In this document: positions 32,448-41,347 of the stretch, one piece after another | Numbering within the stretch: position 1 is the first letter of the stretch | How the letters are laid out: every line of letters starts with the position of its first letter | Origin: Mycobacterium seoulense | Lineage (GTDB): Bacteria > Actinomycetota > Actinomycetes > Mycobacteriales > Mycobacteriaceae | Direction of reading: 5' to 3' | Length of the DNA stretch: 64,000 nt | Assembly: GCF_010731595.1 (NCBI RefSeq) | Contig: NZ_AP022582.1 | Coordinates: 4,030,001 to 4,094,000, forward strand | Translations under genes and position numbers: made by a program | The notes under the pieces: model-generated | What the model was told of the DNA's origin: nothing | The model's database searches: none | What the model saw: the letters and a program-made list of their open reading frames with translations, nothing else

Positions 32448-33839
32448 ATGTTGAGCACCGAGGCTTCGACCACCCCCACCCGGCTGACCGGCTTTGGCCG
32501 CACCGCGCCGTCGGTGGCCGAGGTGCTCTCGACCCGCGATCCGGAGGCGATCGCCAAGGCCGTCGCGCGGGTGGCCGAATCCGGCGGGCCGAACGGGCGG
32601 GGCGTCATCGCGCGCGGGCTGGGCCGCTCCTACGGCGACAACGCGCAAAACGGCGGCGGCCTGGTGATCGACATGACCGGCCTCAATCGCATCCACTCGA
32701 TCAGCGCCGACACCCGGTTGGTCGACGTCGACGCCGGCGTCAGCCTGGACCAGCTGATGAAAGCCGCGCTGCCCTTCGGGCTGTGGGTTCCGGTGCTGCC
32801 GGGCACGCGCCAGGTCACCGTCGGCGGCGCGATCGCCTGCGACATCCACGGCAAGAACCACCACAGCGCCGGCAGCTTCGGCAACCACGTGCGCTCGATG
32901 GACCTGCTGATGGCCGACGGCACCGTCCGCACCGTCACCCCCGACGGTGAGGACGCCGAGCTGTTCTGGGTCACCGTCGGCGGCAACGGCCTGACCGGGA
33001 TCGTCCTGCGCGCGACCGTCGAGATGACGCCGACGGAGACGGCGTACTTCATCGCCGACGGCGTGGCCACCAAGGATCTCGACGAGACGGTCGCCGTTCA
33101 CCTCGACGGCAGCGAGGCCAACTACACGTACTCCAGCGCCTGGTTCGACCTGATCAGTCCGCCACCCAAGCTGGGCCGGGCCGCGGTTAGCCGCGGCAGT
33201 TTGGCCAAGCTGGACCAGCTGCCCACCAAGCTGGCCAAGAACCCGCTGAAATTCGATGCGCCGCAACTGTTGACGGTGCCGAACGTCTTTCCGGTCAGCG
33301 CCATGAACAAGCTGTCCTTCATGGCCATCGGCGAGGTGTACTACCGGCTGGGCGGCACCTACACCGGCAAGATCATGAACCTGTCGCAGTTCTACCACAT
33401 GCTCGACCTGGTCAGCGGCTGGAACAACGCCTATGGCCCAATGGGTTTCGCCCAACACCAGTTCCTGGTCCCGCCGGACGCGATGGACGAATTCAAGGCC
33501 ATCATCCGCTGGATCCAGACCCGCGGCCACTACTCGGCGCTGAACGTCTTCAAACTGTTCGGCCCGGGCAACCGCGCGCCGCTGAGCTTCCCCATGGCCG
33601 GGTGGAACGTCGCCATGGACTTCCCCAACAAGCCCGGCATCAACGAGTTCCTCAACGAACTCGACCGGCGCGTACTGGAATTCGGCGGCCGTGTCTACAC
33701 CGCCAAGGATTCCCGGACCAGCGCCGAGACCTTCCACGCCATGTACCCGCGCATCGACGAGTGGATCGCGGTGCGCCGCAAGGTGGATCCCTCCGGGGTG
33801 TTCGCCTCGGACATGGCCCGACGTTTGGAGCTGTTGTAA
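32448..33839 (+). CDS. dprE1: Decaprenylphosphoryl-beta-D-ribose 2'-oxidase DprE1
   Basis: 463 aa, FAD-dependent (VAO-type). FAD binding: [40 protein letters not shown], and [20 protein letters not shown]. The catalytic Lys region is NVFKLFG. It oxidises the 2'-OH of decaprenyl-P-ribose, and DprE2 then reduces the ketone to give decaprenyl-P-arabinose. ATG 32448 matches the M. tuberculosis start (MLS...). The motif corresponding to GWNICVDFP reads GWNVAMDFP. The residue attacked by benzothiazinones (Cys387) is Ala389 here. TACCCT lies 8 bases upstream. Confidence 0.96.
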   Translation: MLSTEASTTPTRLTGFGRTAPSVAEVLSTRDPEAIAKAVARVAESGGPNGRGVIARGLGRSYGDNAQNGGGLVIDMTGLNRIHSISADTRLVDVDAGVSLDQLMKAALPFGLWVPVLPGTRQVTVGGAIACDIHGKNHHSAGSFGNHVRSMDLLMADGTVRTVTPDGEDAELFWVTVGGNGLTGIVLRATVEMTPTETAYFIADGVATKDLDETVAVHLDGSEANYTYSSAWFDLISPPPKLGRAAVSRGSLAKLDQLPTKLAKNPLKFDAPQLLTVPNVFPVSAMNKLSFMAIGEVYYRLGGTYTGKIMNLSQFYHMLDLVSGWNNAYGPMGFAQHQFLVPPDAMDEFKAIIRWIQTRGHYSALNVFKLFGPGNRAPLSFPMAGWNVAMDFPNKPGINEFLNELDRRVLEFGGRVYTAKDSRTSAETFHAMYPRIDEWIAVRRKVDPSGVFASDMARRLELL

Positions 33840-33850
33840 ATGGTGCGCCA

Positions 33851-34615
33851 ATGGTTTTAGATGCCGTGGGAAATCCGCAGACGATCCTGCTGCTCGGCGG
33901 CACCTCGGAGATCGGGCTGGCGATCTGCGAGCGCTACCTGCAGAACGCACACGCCCGGATCGTGCTGGCCGCCATGCCCGACGATCCGGGGCGCGACGCC
34001 GCCGTCGCCCAGATGAAGGCGGCGGGCGCGCGGTCGGTGGAGCTGATCGACTTCGAAGCCACCGATCCCGACAGCCATCCGAAGATGATCGATCAGGCGT
34101 TTGCCCATGGCGACGTCGACGTGGCGATCGTCGCCTTCGGCATCCTCGGCGACGCCGAGGAGCTGTGGCAGGACCAGCACAAGGCCGTGTTGGCGGCCGA
34201 GATCAACTACACCGCCGCGGTTTCGGTGGGGGTGCTGCTCGGTGAGAAGATGCGCGCCCAGGGCTTCGGCCAGATCATCGCCATGAGCTCGGCGGCCGGA
34301 GAGCGGGTGCGGCGGTCCAACTTCGTCTACGGCTCCACCAAGGCCGGACTGGACGGCTTCTATCTGGGCCTCGGAGAAGCGTTGCGCGAGTACGGGGTTC
34401 GCGTTCTGGTGATCCGCCCGGGTCAGGTGCGTACCAGGATGAGCGCCCACGTCAAGGAGGCCCCGCTCACCGTAGACAAGGAATACGTCGCCAACCTCGC
34501 GGTGACCGCGGCCGCAAAGGGTAAGGAATTGGTTTGGGCGCCAGCAGCATTCCGTTACGTGATGATGGTGTTGCGACACATCCCGCGGAGCGTGTTCCGC
34601 AAGCTGCCAATCTGA
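33851..34615 (+). CDS. dprE2: Decaprenylphosphoryl-2-keto-ribose reductase DprE2
   Basis: 254 aa short-chain dehydrogenase. The cofactor motif is [14 protein letters not shown], the active-site Ser is IAMSSAAG, and the Tyr/Lys pair is VYGSTKAG. It completes the epimerisation begun by DprE1, using NADH. ATG 33851 is 11 bases after dprE1. The length equals the M. tuberculosis protein and similarity is high throughout. Product DPA is the only arabinose donor for AftA, EmbC, EmbA and EmbB encoded downstream. Confidence 0.95.
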   Translation: MVLDAVGNPQTILLLGGTSEIGLAICERYLQNAHARIVLAAMPDDPGRDAAVAQMKAAGARSVELIDFEATDPDSHPKMIDQAFAHGDVDVAIVAFGILGDAEELWQDQHKAVLAAEINYTAAVSVGVLLGEKMRAQGFGQIIAMSSAAGERVRRSNFVYGSTKAGLDGFYLGLGEALREYGVRVLVIRPGQVRTRMSAHVKEAPLTVDKEYVANLAVTAAAKGKELVWAPAAFRYVMMVLRHIPRSVFRKLPI

Positions 34616-34617
34616 TC

Positions 34618-36516
34618 ATGCGTAACGCGCTGGCCGCCCTGGGCCAGATGGCTCTGGCGGTTGCGGTGGCCGTCGTCGTCGCCGCGATCTCGCTCGTGGC
34701 CATCTCCCGGGTGCAGTGGCCGGCGTTCCCGTCGTCCAACCAACTGCACGCGCTGACCACCGTGGGCCAGGTCGGCTGCCTGGCCGGCCTGGTGGCCGTG
34801 GGCTGGGCATGGGGACGCTCCGGCCGGTATCGGTGGGCGGCCCAGCTGGGCGGGTTGGTGTTCGTCTCCGCGTTCACCGTCGTGACGCTGGGCATGCCGC
34901 TGGGCGCGACCAAGCTGTACCTGTTCGGCATCTCCGTCGACCAGCAATTCCGCACCGAGTACCTCACTCGGCTCGCCGACAGCCCGGCCCTGCGCGACAT
35001 GACCTACATCGGGCTGCCGCCGTTCTACCCGCCGGGCTGGTTCTGGATCGGCGGGCGGGCCGCCGCGCTGAGCGGAACGCCGGCCTGGGAGATCTACAAG
35101 CCATGGGCCGTCACCTCGATCGCCGTCGCTGTCGCCGTCGCCCTGGTGCTGTGGTGGCGGATGGTCCGCTTCGAGCACGCGTTGATCGTGACGACCGCCA
35201 CCGCCGCCGCGACCCTGGCCTACGGCTCACCGGAGCCCTACTCGGCGATGATCACCGTCCTGCTGCCGCCGGTGCTGGTGCTGACCTGGTCGGGGCTGCG
35301 CGCGGGCGAGCGGGGCGGTTGGGCCGCGGTGATCGGAGGCGGGCTGTTCCTCGGCTTCGCGGCCACCTGGTACACGCTGCTGTTCGGCTTCAGCGCCTTC
35401 ACGATGTCGGTGATGGCGCTGCTGCTGGCCGGCGCGCGCTGGCAGCAGAACAGGGGGGCTGGCGGCATCAGGGCCGCGTTGGATCCGCTGCGCCGGCTGG
35501 CCGTCATCGCCGTCATCGCCGCGGCCATCGCGAGCACCACCTGGCTGCCGTTCGCGTTGCGGGTGGCGACCAGCCCGGTCAGCAACAGCGGCAGCGCCTT
35601 CCACTACCTGCCCGCCGACGGCGCCGAGCTGACCTTCCCGATGCTGCAGTTCTCCCTGCTGGGCGCGATTTGCCTGCTGGGCGCGCTGTGGCTGGTGGTG
35701 CGTGCCCGGTCGTCGGTGCGGGCCGGCGCCCTGGCCATCGGCGTGCTGGCCATCTACCTGTGGTCGCTGCTGTCGATGATGACGACGCTGGCGCGCACCA
35801 CGCTGCTCTCGTTCCGGCTCCAGCCCACCCTGACCGTGCTGCTGGTGGCCGCCGGGGCGTTCGGTTTCATCGAGGCGGTGCGGGCGCTGTCCGCCCGGGG
35901 CCAGGCCTGGGAAAAGGCGACACTGCCCGTCGCGGGGGCCGTCGGCCTGGCCGCTGCGATCGCGTTCAGCCAGGACATTCCCGACGTGCTGCGCCCGGAC
36001 CTCACCATCGCCTACACCGACACCGACGGCAACGGCCAGCGCGGCGACCGGCGCCCGCCGAGCTCGGAGAAGTTCTACCCCGACGTCGACCACGCCATCG
36101 CGACCGTGACCGGCAGGCCCCGCGACCAGACCGTGGTGATGACCGCCGACTACAGCTTCCTGTCCTTGTATCCCTATTGGGGATTTCAGGGACTGACGTC
36201 GCACTACGCCAACCCGCTGGCGCAGTTCGACCTGCGGGCCGCCCAGATCAACAAATGGTCCAAGCTCAAGTCGGCCGACGAACTCCTCCACGCGCTCGAC
36301 ACCTGTCCCTGGCCGCCACCGACGGTTTTCCTCATGCGCCGCGGGGCGAACGGCAACTACACGCTGCGGCTGGCCGAGGACGTGTATCCCAACCAGCCCA
36401 ACGTCCGTCGCTACACCGTCGACCTGCGGGCCGCCCTCTTCGACAGCCCCCAGTTCGTCGTGCACAGCGCCGGCCCGTTCGTGGTCGCCATCCGCAAGCC
36501 CCCGGCGGGCCACTGA
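34618..36516 (+). CDS. aftA: Galactan 5-O-arabinofuranosyltransferase AftA
   Basis: 632 aa, GT-C fold: about ten N-terminal membrane helices and a periplasmic C-terminal domain. The first loop carries [20 protein letters not shown], the acidic loop expected to be catalytic. It adds the first arabinofuranose to galactan from decaprenyl-P-arabinose. ATG 34618 begins 2 bases after the dprE2 stop, so translation is almost continuous. embC follows 10 bases later. It is part of the dprE1-dprE2-aftA-embC transcription unit. Confidence 0.94.
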   Translation: MRNALAALGQMALAVAVAVVVAAISLVAISRVQWPAFPSSNQLHALTTVGQVGCLAGLVAVGWAWGRSGRYRWAAQLGGLVFVSAFTVVTLGMPLGATKLYLFGISVDQQFRTEYLTRLADSPALRDMTYIGLPPFYPPGWFWIGGRAAALSGTPAWEIYKPWAVTSIAVAVAVALVLWWRMVRFEHALIVTTATAAATLAYGSPEPYSAMITVLLPPVLVLTWSGLRAGERGGWAAVIGGGLFLGFAATWYTLLFGFSAFTMSVMALLLAGARWQQNRGAGGIRAALDPLRRLAVIAVIAAAIASTTWLPFALRVATSPVSNSGSAFHYLPADGAELTFPMLQFSLLGAICLLGALWLVVRARSSVRAGALAIGVLAIYLWSLLSMMTTLARTTLLSFRLQPTLTVLLVAAGAFGFIEAVRALSARGQAWEKATLPVAGAVGLAAAIAFSQDIPDVLRPDLTIAYTDTDGNGQRGDRRPPSSEKFYPDVDHAIATVTGRPRDQTVVMTADYSFLSLYPYWGFQGLTSHYANPLAQFDLRAAQINKWSKLKSADELLHALDTCPWPPPTVFLMRRGANGNYTLRLAEDVYPNQPNVRRYTVDLRAALFDSPQFVVHSAGPFVVAIRKPPAGH

Positions 36517-36526
36517 CAAGCCGCCG

Positions 36527-39500
36527 ATGAGCACCGACACCTCGCCGCCGAGCGTCGAAGAACTAGCATCTAGCACCGTGACCGACACGGGAGCCAACCA
36601 CCGGATCACCCGGTGGGTTGCTACCGTCGCCGGGCTGCTGGGGGCCCTGCTGGCCATCGCCACGCCGCTCCTGCCGGTCAACCAGACCACCGCGCAGCTC
36701 AACTGGCCGCAGAACGGCACGTTCGAGAGCGTCGACGCGCCGCTGATCGGGTACGTGGCGACCGACCTCAACGTCACCGTGCCGTGCCAGGCCGCCGCCG
36801 GGCTGGCCGGCCCGCAGAACGCCGGCAAGACGGTGCTGCTGTCGACGGTGCCCAAGCAGGCCCCCAAGGCCGTCGACCGCGGGCTGCTCATCCAGCGCGC
36901 CAACGACTACCTGGTGGTGGTGGTGCGCAACGTCGCGGTGGTGACCGCGCCGCTGAGCCAGGTGCTCAGCCCGGCCTGCCAGCGGTTGACCTTCACCGCG
37001 CACGCCGAGAAGGTCACCGCCGAGTTCGTCGGTCTGACCCAGGGACCCAACGCCGAGCACCCCGGCTCGCCGCTGCGCGGCGAGAAGAGCGGCTACGACT
37101 TCCGGCCACAGATCGTCGGCGTGTTCACCGATCTCAGCGGGCCGGCCCCGCCGGGCCTGAGTTTCTCGGCGACCATCGACACCCGCTACAGCAGCAGCCC
37201 CACCCAGCTGAAGATGGCCGCGATGATCCTCGGGGTGGTGCTGACCGCCGCCGCCCTGGTCGCGCTGCACCTGCTCGACACCGCCGACGGCACCCGGCAC
37301 CGCCGTTTCCTGCCGTCGCGCTGGTGGTCGGTCAGTGGGCTGGACGCGCTGGTCATCGCCGTGCTGGTGTGGTGGCAGTTCGTCGGCGCCAACACCTCCG
37401 ACGACGGCTACATCCTGACCATGGCCCGGGTCTCCGAGCACGCCGGCTACATGGCCAACTACTACCGCTGGTTCGGCACGCCGGAGGCCCCCTTCGGCTG
37501 GTACTACGACCTGCTGGCGCTGTGGGCCCACGTCAGCACCGCCAGCATCTGGATGCGGTTGCCCACCCTGGTCATGGCGCTGACGTGCTGGTGGGTGATC
37601 AGCCGTGAAGTCATGCCGCGCCTGGGTCGTGCCGTCAAACAGAATCGTGGTGCGGCGTGGACGGCGGCCGGCATGTTCCTGGCCGTGTGGCTACCGCTCA
37701 ACAACGGCCTGAGGCCCGAGCCGATCATCGCGCTGGGCATCCTGCTGACCTGGTGCTCGGTGGAACGCGCGGTGGCCACCAGCCGGCTGCTGCCGGTGGC
37801 GGTCGCCTGCATCATCGGTGCGCTGACGCTGTTCTCCGGGCCGACGGGCATCGCCTCGATCGGCGCCCTGCTGGTCGCGATCGGGCCGCTGCGGACGATC
37901 CTGCACCGCCGATCCAGACGGTTCGGCGCGCTGCCACTGGTCGCGCCCCTGCTGGCCGCGGCCACCGTCACCGCCATCCTCATCTTCCGCGACCAGACCC
38001 TGGCCGGCGAGGTGCAGGCCAGCATGCTCAAGCGCGCCGTCGGGCCCAGCCTGAGTTGGTTCGACGAACACATCCGCTACGAGCGGCTGTTCATGGCCAG
38101 CCCCGACGGCTCGGTCGCCCGCCGCTTCGCCGTGCTGGCGCTGGTGCTGGCGCTCGGCATCACGGTCGCAATGTCCTTGCGCAAGGGCCGGATTCCGGGC
38201 ACGGCCGCCGGGCCGAGCCGCCGCATCGTGGGGATCACGATCATCTCGTTCATCGCGATGATGTTCACTCCCACCAAGTGGACCCACCACTTCGGGGTGT
38301 TCGCCGGCCTGGCCGGGTCCCTGGGCGCGCTGGCCGCGGTCGCCGTGACTGCCGCGGCGATGCGATCGCGGCGCAACCGCACCATGTTCGCCGCCGTGGT
38401 GCTGTTCCTGTGCGCCCTGTCGTTCGCCAGCGTCAACGGCTGGTGGTATGTCTCCAATTTCGGTGTGCCATGGTCGAATTCGTTCCCCGCGTGGCACTAC
38501 GCCTTCGCCACCGCGCTGCTCGGGCTGACCGTCCTGGTGTTGCTGCTGGCGGCGTGGTTCCATTTCGTCTCGCCAAACGATGGGCCGCCCAAGACCCGCT
38601 ACGGAGCACGCGTGGCGGGAATCGTCCAGTCCCCGTTGGCAATTGCGACGTGGGTGCTGGTGGTGTTCGAGGTGGCGTCGCTGACCCTGGCGATGACGGC
38701 CCAGTACCCCGCGTGGTCGGTGGGCCGCTCCAACCTGCAGGCTCTGGCCGGCAAGTCCTGCGGCCTGGCCGAGGACGTGCTGGTGGAACAGGACCCCAAC
38801 ACCGGCGCGCTGTCGCCGGTGAGCGCCGCCGTGGGCGGTGCCCTCGGCGCGGGCCTCTCGGAAGCCTTCACGCCCAACGGCATTCCCGCCGACGTCCGCG
38901 CCGACCCGGTCATGGAGCGCCCGGGTGACCGCAGCTTCATCAACGACGACCGGCTCGTGACCGGCGCCGAGGCCGGCACCGAGGGGGGCACCACCCCGGC
39001 GCCGGGGATCAACGGTTCGGTCGCCCAGCTGCCCTACAACCTGGACCCCTCGCGCACGCCGGTCCTGGGCAGCTGGCGCCCGGGCATCCAGGTGCCGGCC
39101 CACCTGCGATCGGGCTGGTACCGGCTGCCGGCCCGCGACCGGGCGCGGCCGCTGCTGGTGGTCAGCGCGGCCGGCCGCTTCGACCCCCGCGAGGTCCAGG
39201 TCCAGTGGGCCACCGACGAGGAAGCGGCGAGCGGACACCCCGGTGGGTCGTTCCAGTTCGCCGACGTGGGGGCCTCGCCGGCGTGGCGGAACTTGCGGCT
39301 GCCGCTGTCGGCCATCCCCGGCAGCGCCACCCAGATCCGGTTGGTCGCCGACGACGAAGACCTGGCGCCCCAGCACTGGATCGCGCTCACACCGCCGCGG
39401 ATTCCTCAGCTGCGCACGCTACAAGAGGTGGTCGGCTCGAAAGACCCGGTGTTCCTGGACTGGCTGGTCGGCCTGGCGTTCCCGTGCCAGCGGCCGTTCG

Positions 39501-39793
39501 GCCACCAGAACGGCGTCGACGAGACGCCGAAATGGCGCATCCTGCCGGACCGTTTCGGCGCCGAGGCCAATTCGCCGGTGATGGACAACAACGGCGGCGG
39601 TCCGCTCGGGGTGACCGAACTGCTGGTGAAGCCGACGACGGTGGCCACTTATCTGAAGGACGACTGGTCGCGCGACTGGGGCTCGCTGCAACGGTTGACG
39701 CCGTACTACCCCGACGCGCAGCCCGCCCGTCTGCAGCTGGGAACGGCCACCCGCAGCGGCCTGTGGAACCCGGCGCCCCTGCGCAAGACCTGA
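36527..39793 (+). CDS. embC: Arabinosyltransferase EmbC
   Basis: 1088 aa. A periplasmic jelly-roll-like N-domain between the first two helices is followed by a GT-C membrane core with catalytic NTSDDGYILTMARV, the proline-type motif region, and a periplasmic C-terminal carbohydrate-binding domain (about 720-1085, with WYRLPARDRARPLLVVSAAG). EmbC makes the arabinan of lipoarabinomannan from DPA and is an ethambutol target. It is closely similar to the M. tuberculosis protein along its length. A foreign-looking three-gene cassette separates it from embA here. Confidence 0.96.
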   Translation: MSTDTSPPSVEELASSTVTDTGANHRITRWVATVAGLLGALLAIATPLLPVNQTTAQLNWPQNGTFESVDAPLIGYVATDLNVTVPCQAAAGLAGPQNAGKTVLLSTVPKQAPKAVDRGLLIQRANDYLVVVVRNVAVVTAPLSQVLSPACQRLTFTAHAEKVTAEFVGLTQGPNAEHPGSPLRGEKSGYDFRPQIVGVFTDLSGPAPPGLSFSATIDTRYSSSPTQLKMAAMILGVVLTAAALVALHLLDTADGTRHRRFLPSRWWSVSGLDALVIAVLVWWQFVGANTSDDGYILTMARVSEHAGYMANYYRWFGTPEAPFGWYYDLLALWAHVSTASIWMRLPTLVMALTCWWVISREVMPRLGRAVKQNRGAAWTAAGMFLAVWLPLNNGLRPEPIIALGILLTWCSVERAVATSRLLPVAVACIIGALTLFSGPTGIASIGALLVAIGPLRTILHRRSRRFGALPLVAPLLAAATVTAILIFRDQTLAGEVQASMLKRAVGPSLSWFDEHIRYERLFMASPDGSVARRFAVLALVLALGITVAMSLRKGRIPGTAAGPSRRIVGITIISFIAMMFTPTKWTHHFGVFAGLAGSLGALAAVAVTAAAMRSRRNRTMFAAVVLFLCALSFASVNGWWYVSNFGVPWSNSFPAWHYAFATALLGLTVLVLLLAAWFHFVSPNDGPPKTRYGARVAGIVQSPLAIATWVLVVFEVASLTLAMTAQYPAWSVGRSNLQALAGKSCGLAEDVLVEQDPNTGALSPVSAAVGGALGAGLSEAFTPNGIPADVRADPVMERPGDRSFINDDRLVTGAEAGTEGGTTPAPGINGSVAQLPYNLDPSRTPVLGSWRPGIQVPAHLRSGWYRLPARDRARPLLVVSAAGRFDPREVQVQWATDEEAASGHPGGSFQFADVGASPAWRNLRLPLSAIPGSATQIRLVADDEDLAPQHWIALTPPRIPQLRTLQEVVGSKDPVFLDWLVGLAFPCQRPFGHQNGVDETPKWRILPDRFGAEANSPVMDNNGGGPLGVTELLVKPTTVATYLKDDWSRDWGSLQRLTPYYPDAQPARLQLGTATRSGLWNPAPLRKT

Positions 39794-39835
39794 GCAGCGC
39801 CTTCGCCTTCGACGGAGCCTTGCCGCCCCCCATCC

Positions 39836-39856
39836 GTAAGTCTATGCTTACCGTTC
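39836..39856 (+). promoter_or_regulatory. Promoter and dyad operator of the ArsR cassette
   Basis: GTAAG (39836-39840) and CTTAC (39847-39851) flank TCTATG. A -10 box, TATGCT (39843-39848), overlaps the dyad and lies 8 bases before GTG 39857, so the transcript is probably leaderless. An ArsR-type dimer bound here would block the promoter. Confidence 0.5.
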
Positions 39857-40180
39857 GTGGCCACTTACCAAAGCGGCGACGTGTGGCTGGCCCTGGCCGA
39901 CGGGACACGGCGGGCCATCGTGGAACGTCTCGCGCACGGCCCGTCGGCGGTCGGCGAATTGGCTCGCGGCCTGCCCGTCAGCAGGCCGGCAGTGTCCCAA
40001 CACCTCAAGGTGCTCAAGTCCGCGGGATTGGTGCGCGACCGCGTCGCGGGAACGCGTCGCGTCTACCAGCTCGACCCGGCGGGGTTGGCGGCATTGCGCG
40101 CCGATCTCGACCGGTTCTGGACGCAGGCGCTGGCCGGCTACGCCCAAAAGGTCGACGAGATCGAGGGAGAAAGCCTGTGA
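39857..40180 (+). CDS. ArsR-family transcriptional regulator
   Basis: 107 aa. The winged helix is LADGTRRAIVERLAHGPSAV followed by GELARGLPVSRPAVSQHLKV, LKSAGLVRDRVAGTRRVYQL. No Cys metal-sensing motif (CxC) is present, so it belongs to the non-metal ArsR group that usually precedes an SRPBCC/AHSA1 gene. The downstream gene overlaps by 4 bases (GTGA). It is expected to repress its own promoter and release on binding an unknown ligand. Confidence 0.88.
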   Translation: MATYQSGDVWLALADGTRRAIVERLAHGPSAVGELARGLPVSRPAVSQHLKVLKSAGLVRDRVAGTRRVYQLDPAGLAALRADLDRFWTQALAGYAQKVDEIEGESL

Positions 40181-40662
40181 CGCAACGCATTCCGAACATC
40201 GCGCACCACGTGTTCGTCAACGCCCCGATCGACCGGGCGTTCGCCGTCTTCACCGAGCGGTTCGGCGACTTCAAACCCCGGGAGCACAACCTGCTGGCCG
40301 TTCCGATCGCCGAGACGGTCTTCGAGCCCCGGGCCGGCGGGCACATCTACGACCGCGGCGTCGACGGCAGCGTGTGCCGCTGGGCGCGGATCCTGACCTA
40401 CGAGCCGCCCCACCGACTCGTGTTCAGCTGGGATATCGGCCCCACCTGGCAACTGGAACCCGACCAGTCGAAAACCAGCGAAGTCGAGGTGCGCTTCACC
40501 GCGGAGTCGGGCGAGCGCACCCGCGTCGACCTCGAACACCGCCATCTGGACCGCCACGGCCCCGGATGGGAATCCGTCGCCGACGGGGTCGACGGCGACG
40601 GAGGCTGGCCGCTGTATCTGGGTCGCTACACCCGCCTGCTGCCCGCCGGGCACCGGCAATGA
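40177..40662 (+). CDS. SRPBCC / AHSA1-domain protein
   Basis: 161 aa with the helix-grip fold of the START/AHSA1 family: HHVFVNAPIDRAFAVFTERF, then EPRAGGHIYDRGVDGSVCRW, ILTYEPPHRLVFSWDIGPTW, and a C-terminal helix after DGDGGWPLYLGRYTRL. These proteins bind hydrophobic ligands in a deep pocket. The ArsR-SRPBCC gene pair is common in Actinobacteria and suggests a small-molecule response. Its start overlaps the arsR stop (GTGA) and its stop overlaps the next start (ATGA). Confidence 0.85.
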   Translation: MTQRIPNIAHHVFVNAPIDRAFAVFTERFGDFKPREHNLLAVPIAETVFEPRAGGHIYDRGVDGSVCRWARILTYEPPHRLVFSWDIGPTWQLEPDQSKTSEVEVRFTAESGERTRVDLEHRHLDRHGPGWESVADGVDGDGGWPLYLGRYTRLLPAGHRQ

Positions 40663-41282
40663 CGGCCACCCTGATGAGCATGGCCCGCGACGAGCGGGCC
40701 GACCTGGCGGAATTTCTCGCGACGCTGACGCCGCAGCAGTGGGACGCGCCCAGCCTGTGCGCCGGGTGGACGGTCAAAGACGTTGTCGCGCATATGATCA
40801 GCTACGAAGAGCTGGGTGCGCTGGGGCTGCTCAAGCGTTTCGCGAAGGGCCGGGTGGTGCGGGCCAACCAGGTGGGCGTGGACGAGTTCGCGCACCTGAA
40901 TGCCCAACAGCTGCTCGACTTCCTTCGCGCTCATCTCCAACCGCGCGGGCTGACAGCGGGTTTCGGCGGAATGATCGCGCTCGTCGACGGAACCATCCAT
41001 CACCAGGACATCCGCCGCGCGCTGGGCCGACCGCGCACCGTCCCGGCCGACCGGCTCGAGCGGGTGCTCGGCTTGGTGCCCGGTAACCCCAGGATCGGCG
41101 CCGGACGCCGGATCAGGGGACTGCGCCTGCGCGCCACCGACGTCGACTGGGCCCACGGCACCGGACCGGAAGTCACCGGTCCCGGCGAGGCCCTCCTGAT
41201 GGCGATGGCCGGCCGGCCAACGGCGCTCGCCGACCTCGCCGGGCCGGGCCTGGACACCCTCGCCGCCCGGCTCGCCCACTGA
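40659..41282 (+). CDS. DinB-like / maleylpyruvate isomerase family protein
   Basis: 207 aa. TIGR03083-like blocks: [40 protein letters not shown] (metal His), and [20 protein letters not shown] (metal His pair), plus the extended C-terminal part [20 protein letters not shown]. This is the mycothiol-dependent isomerase/transferase fold. It is coupled to the SRPBCC gene by ATGA. It may conjugate or isomerise the ligand sensed by the ArsR regulator. The substrate is unknown. Confidence 0.82.
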   Translation: MTATLMSMARDERADLAEFLATLTPQQWDAPSLCAGWTVKDVVAHMISYEELGALGLLKRFAKGRVVRANQVGVDEFAHLNAQQLLDFLRAHLQPRGLTAGFGGMIALVDGTIHHQDIRRALGRPRTVPADRLERVLGLVPGNPRIGAGRRIRGLRLRATDVDWAHGTGPEVTGPGEALLMAMAGRPTALADLAGPGLDTLAARLAH

Positions 41283-41283
41283 C

Positions 41284-41301
41284 GCCGCGCCGCGGCGCGG
41301 C
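41284..41301. repeat. 18-bp perfect palindrome before embA
   Basis: GCCGCGCCG directly abuts its reverse complement CGGCGCGGC with no loop, immediately after the cassette stop. It could be a terminator stem or a binding site at the embA promoter. Confidence 0.6.
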
Positions 41302-41333
41302 CCCGCGTCCTCAGCGGAGAAAGCGGCTTCGCC

Positions 41334-41347
41334 TACCATCGAGCCTC
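41334..41347 (+). promoter_or_regulatory. embA promoter -10 box
   Basis: TACCAT (41334-41339), 8 bases before GTG 41348. The position fits a leaderless embAB transcript separate from embC. The gap between the cassette stop and embA is only 65 bases. Confidence 0.45.
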
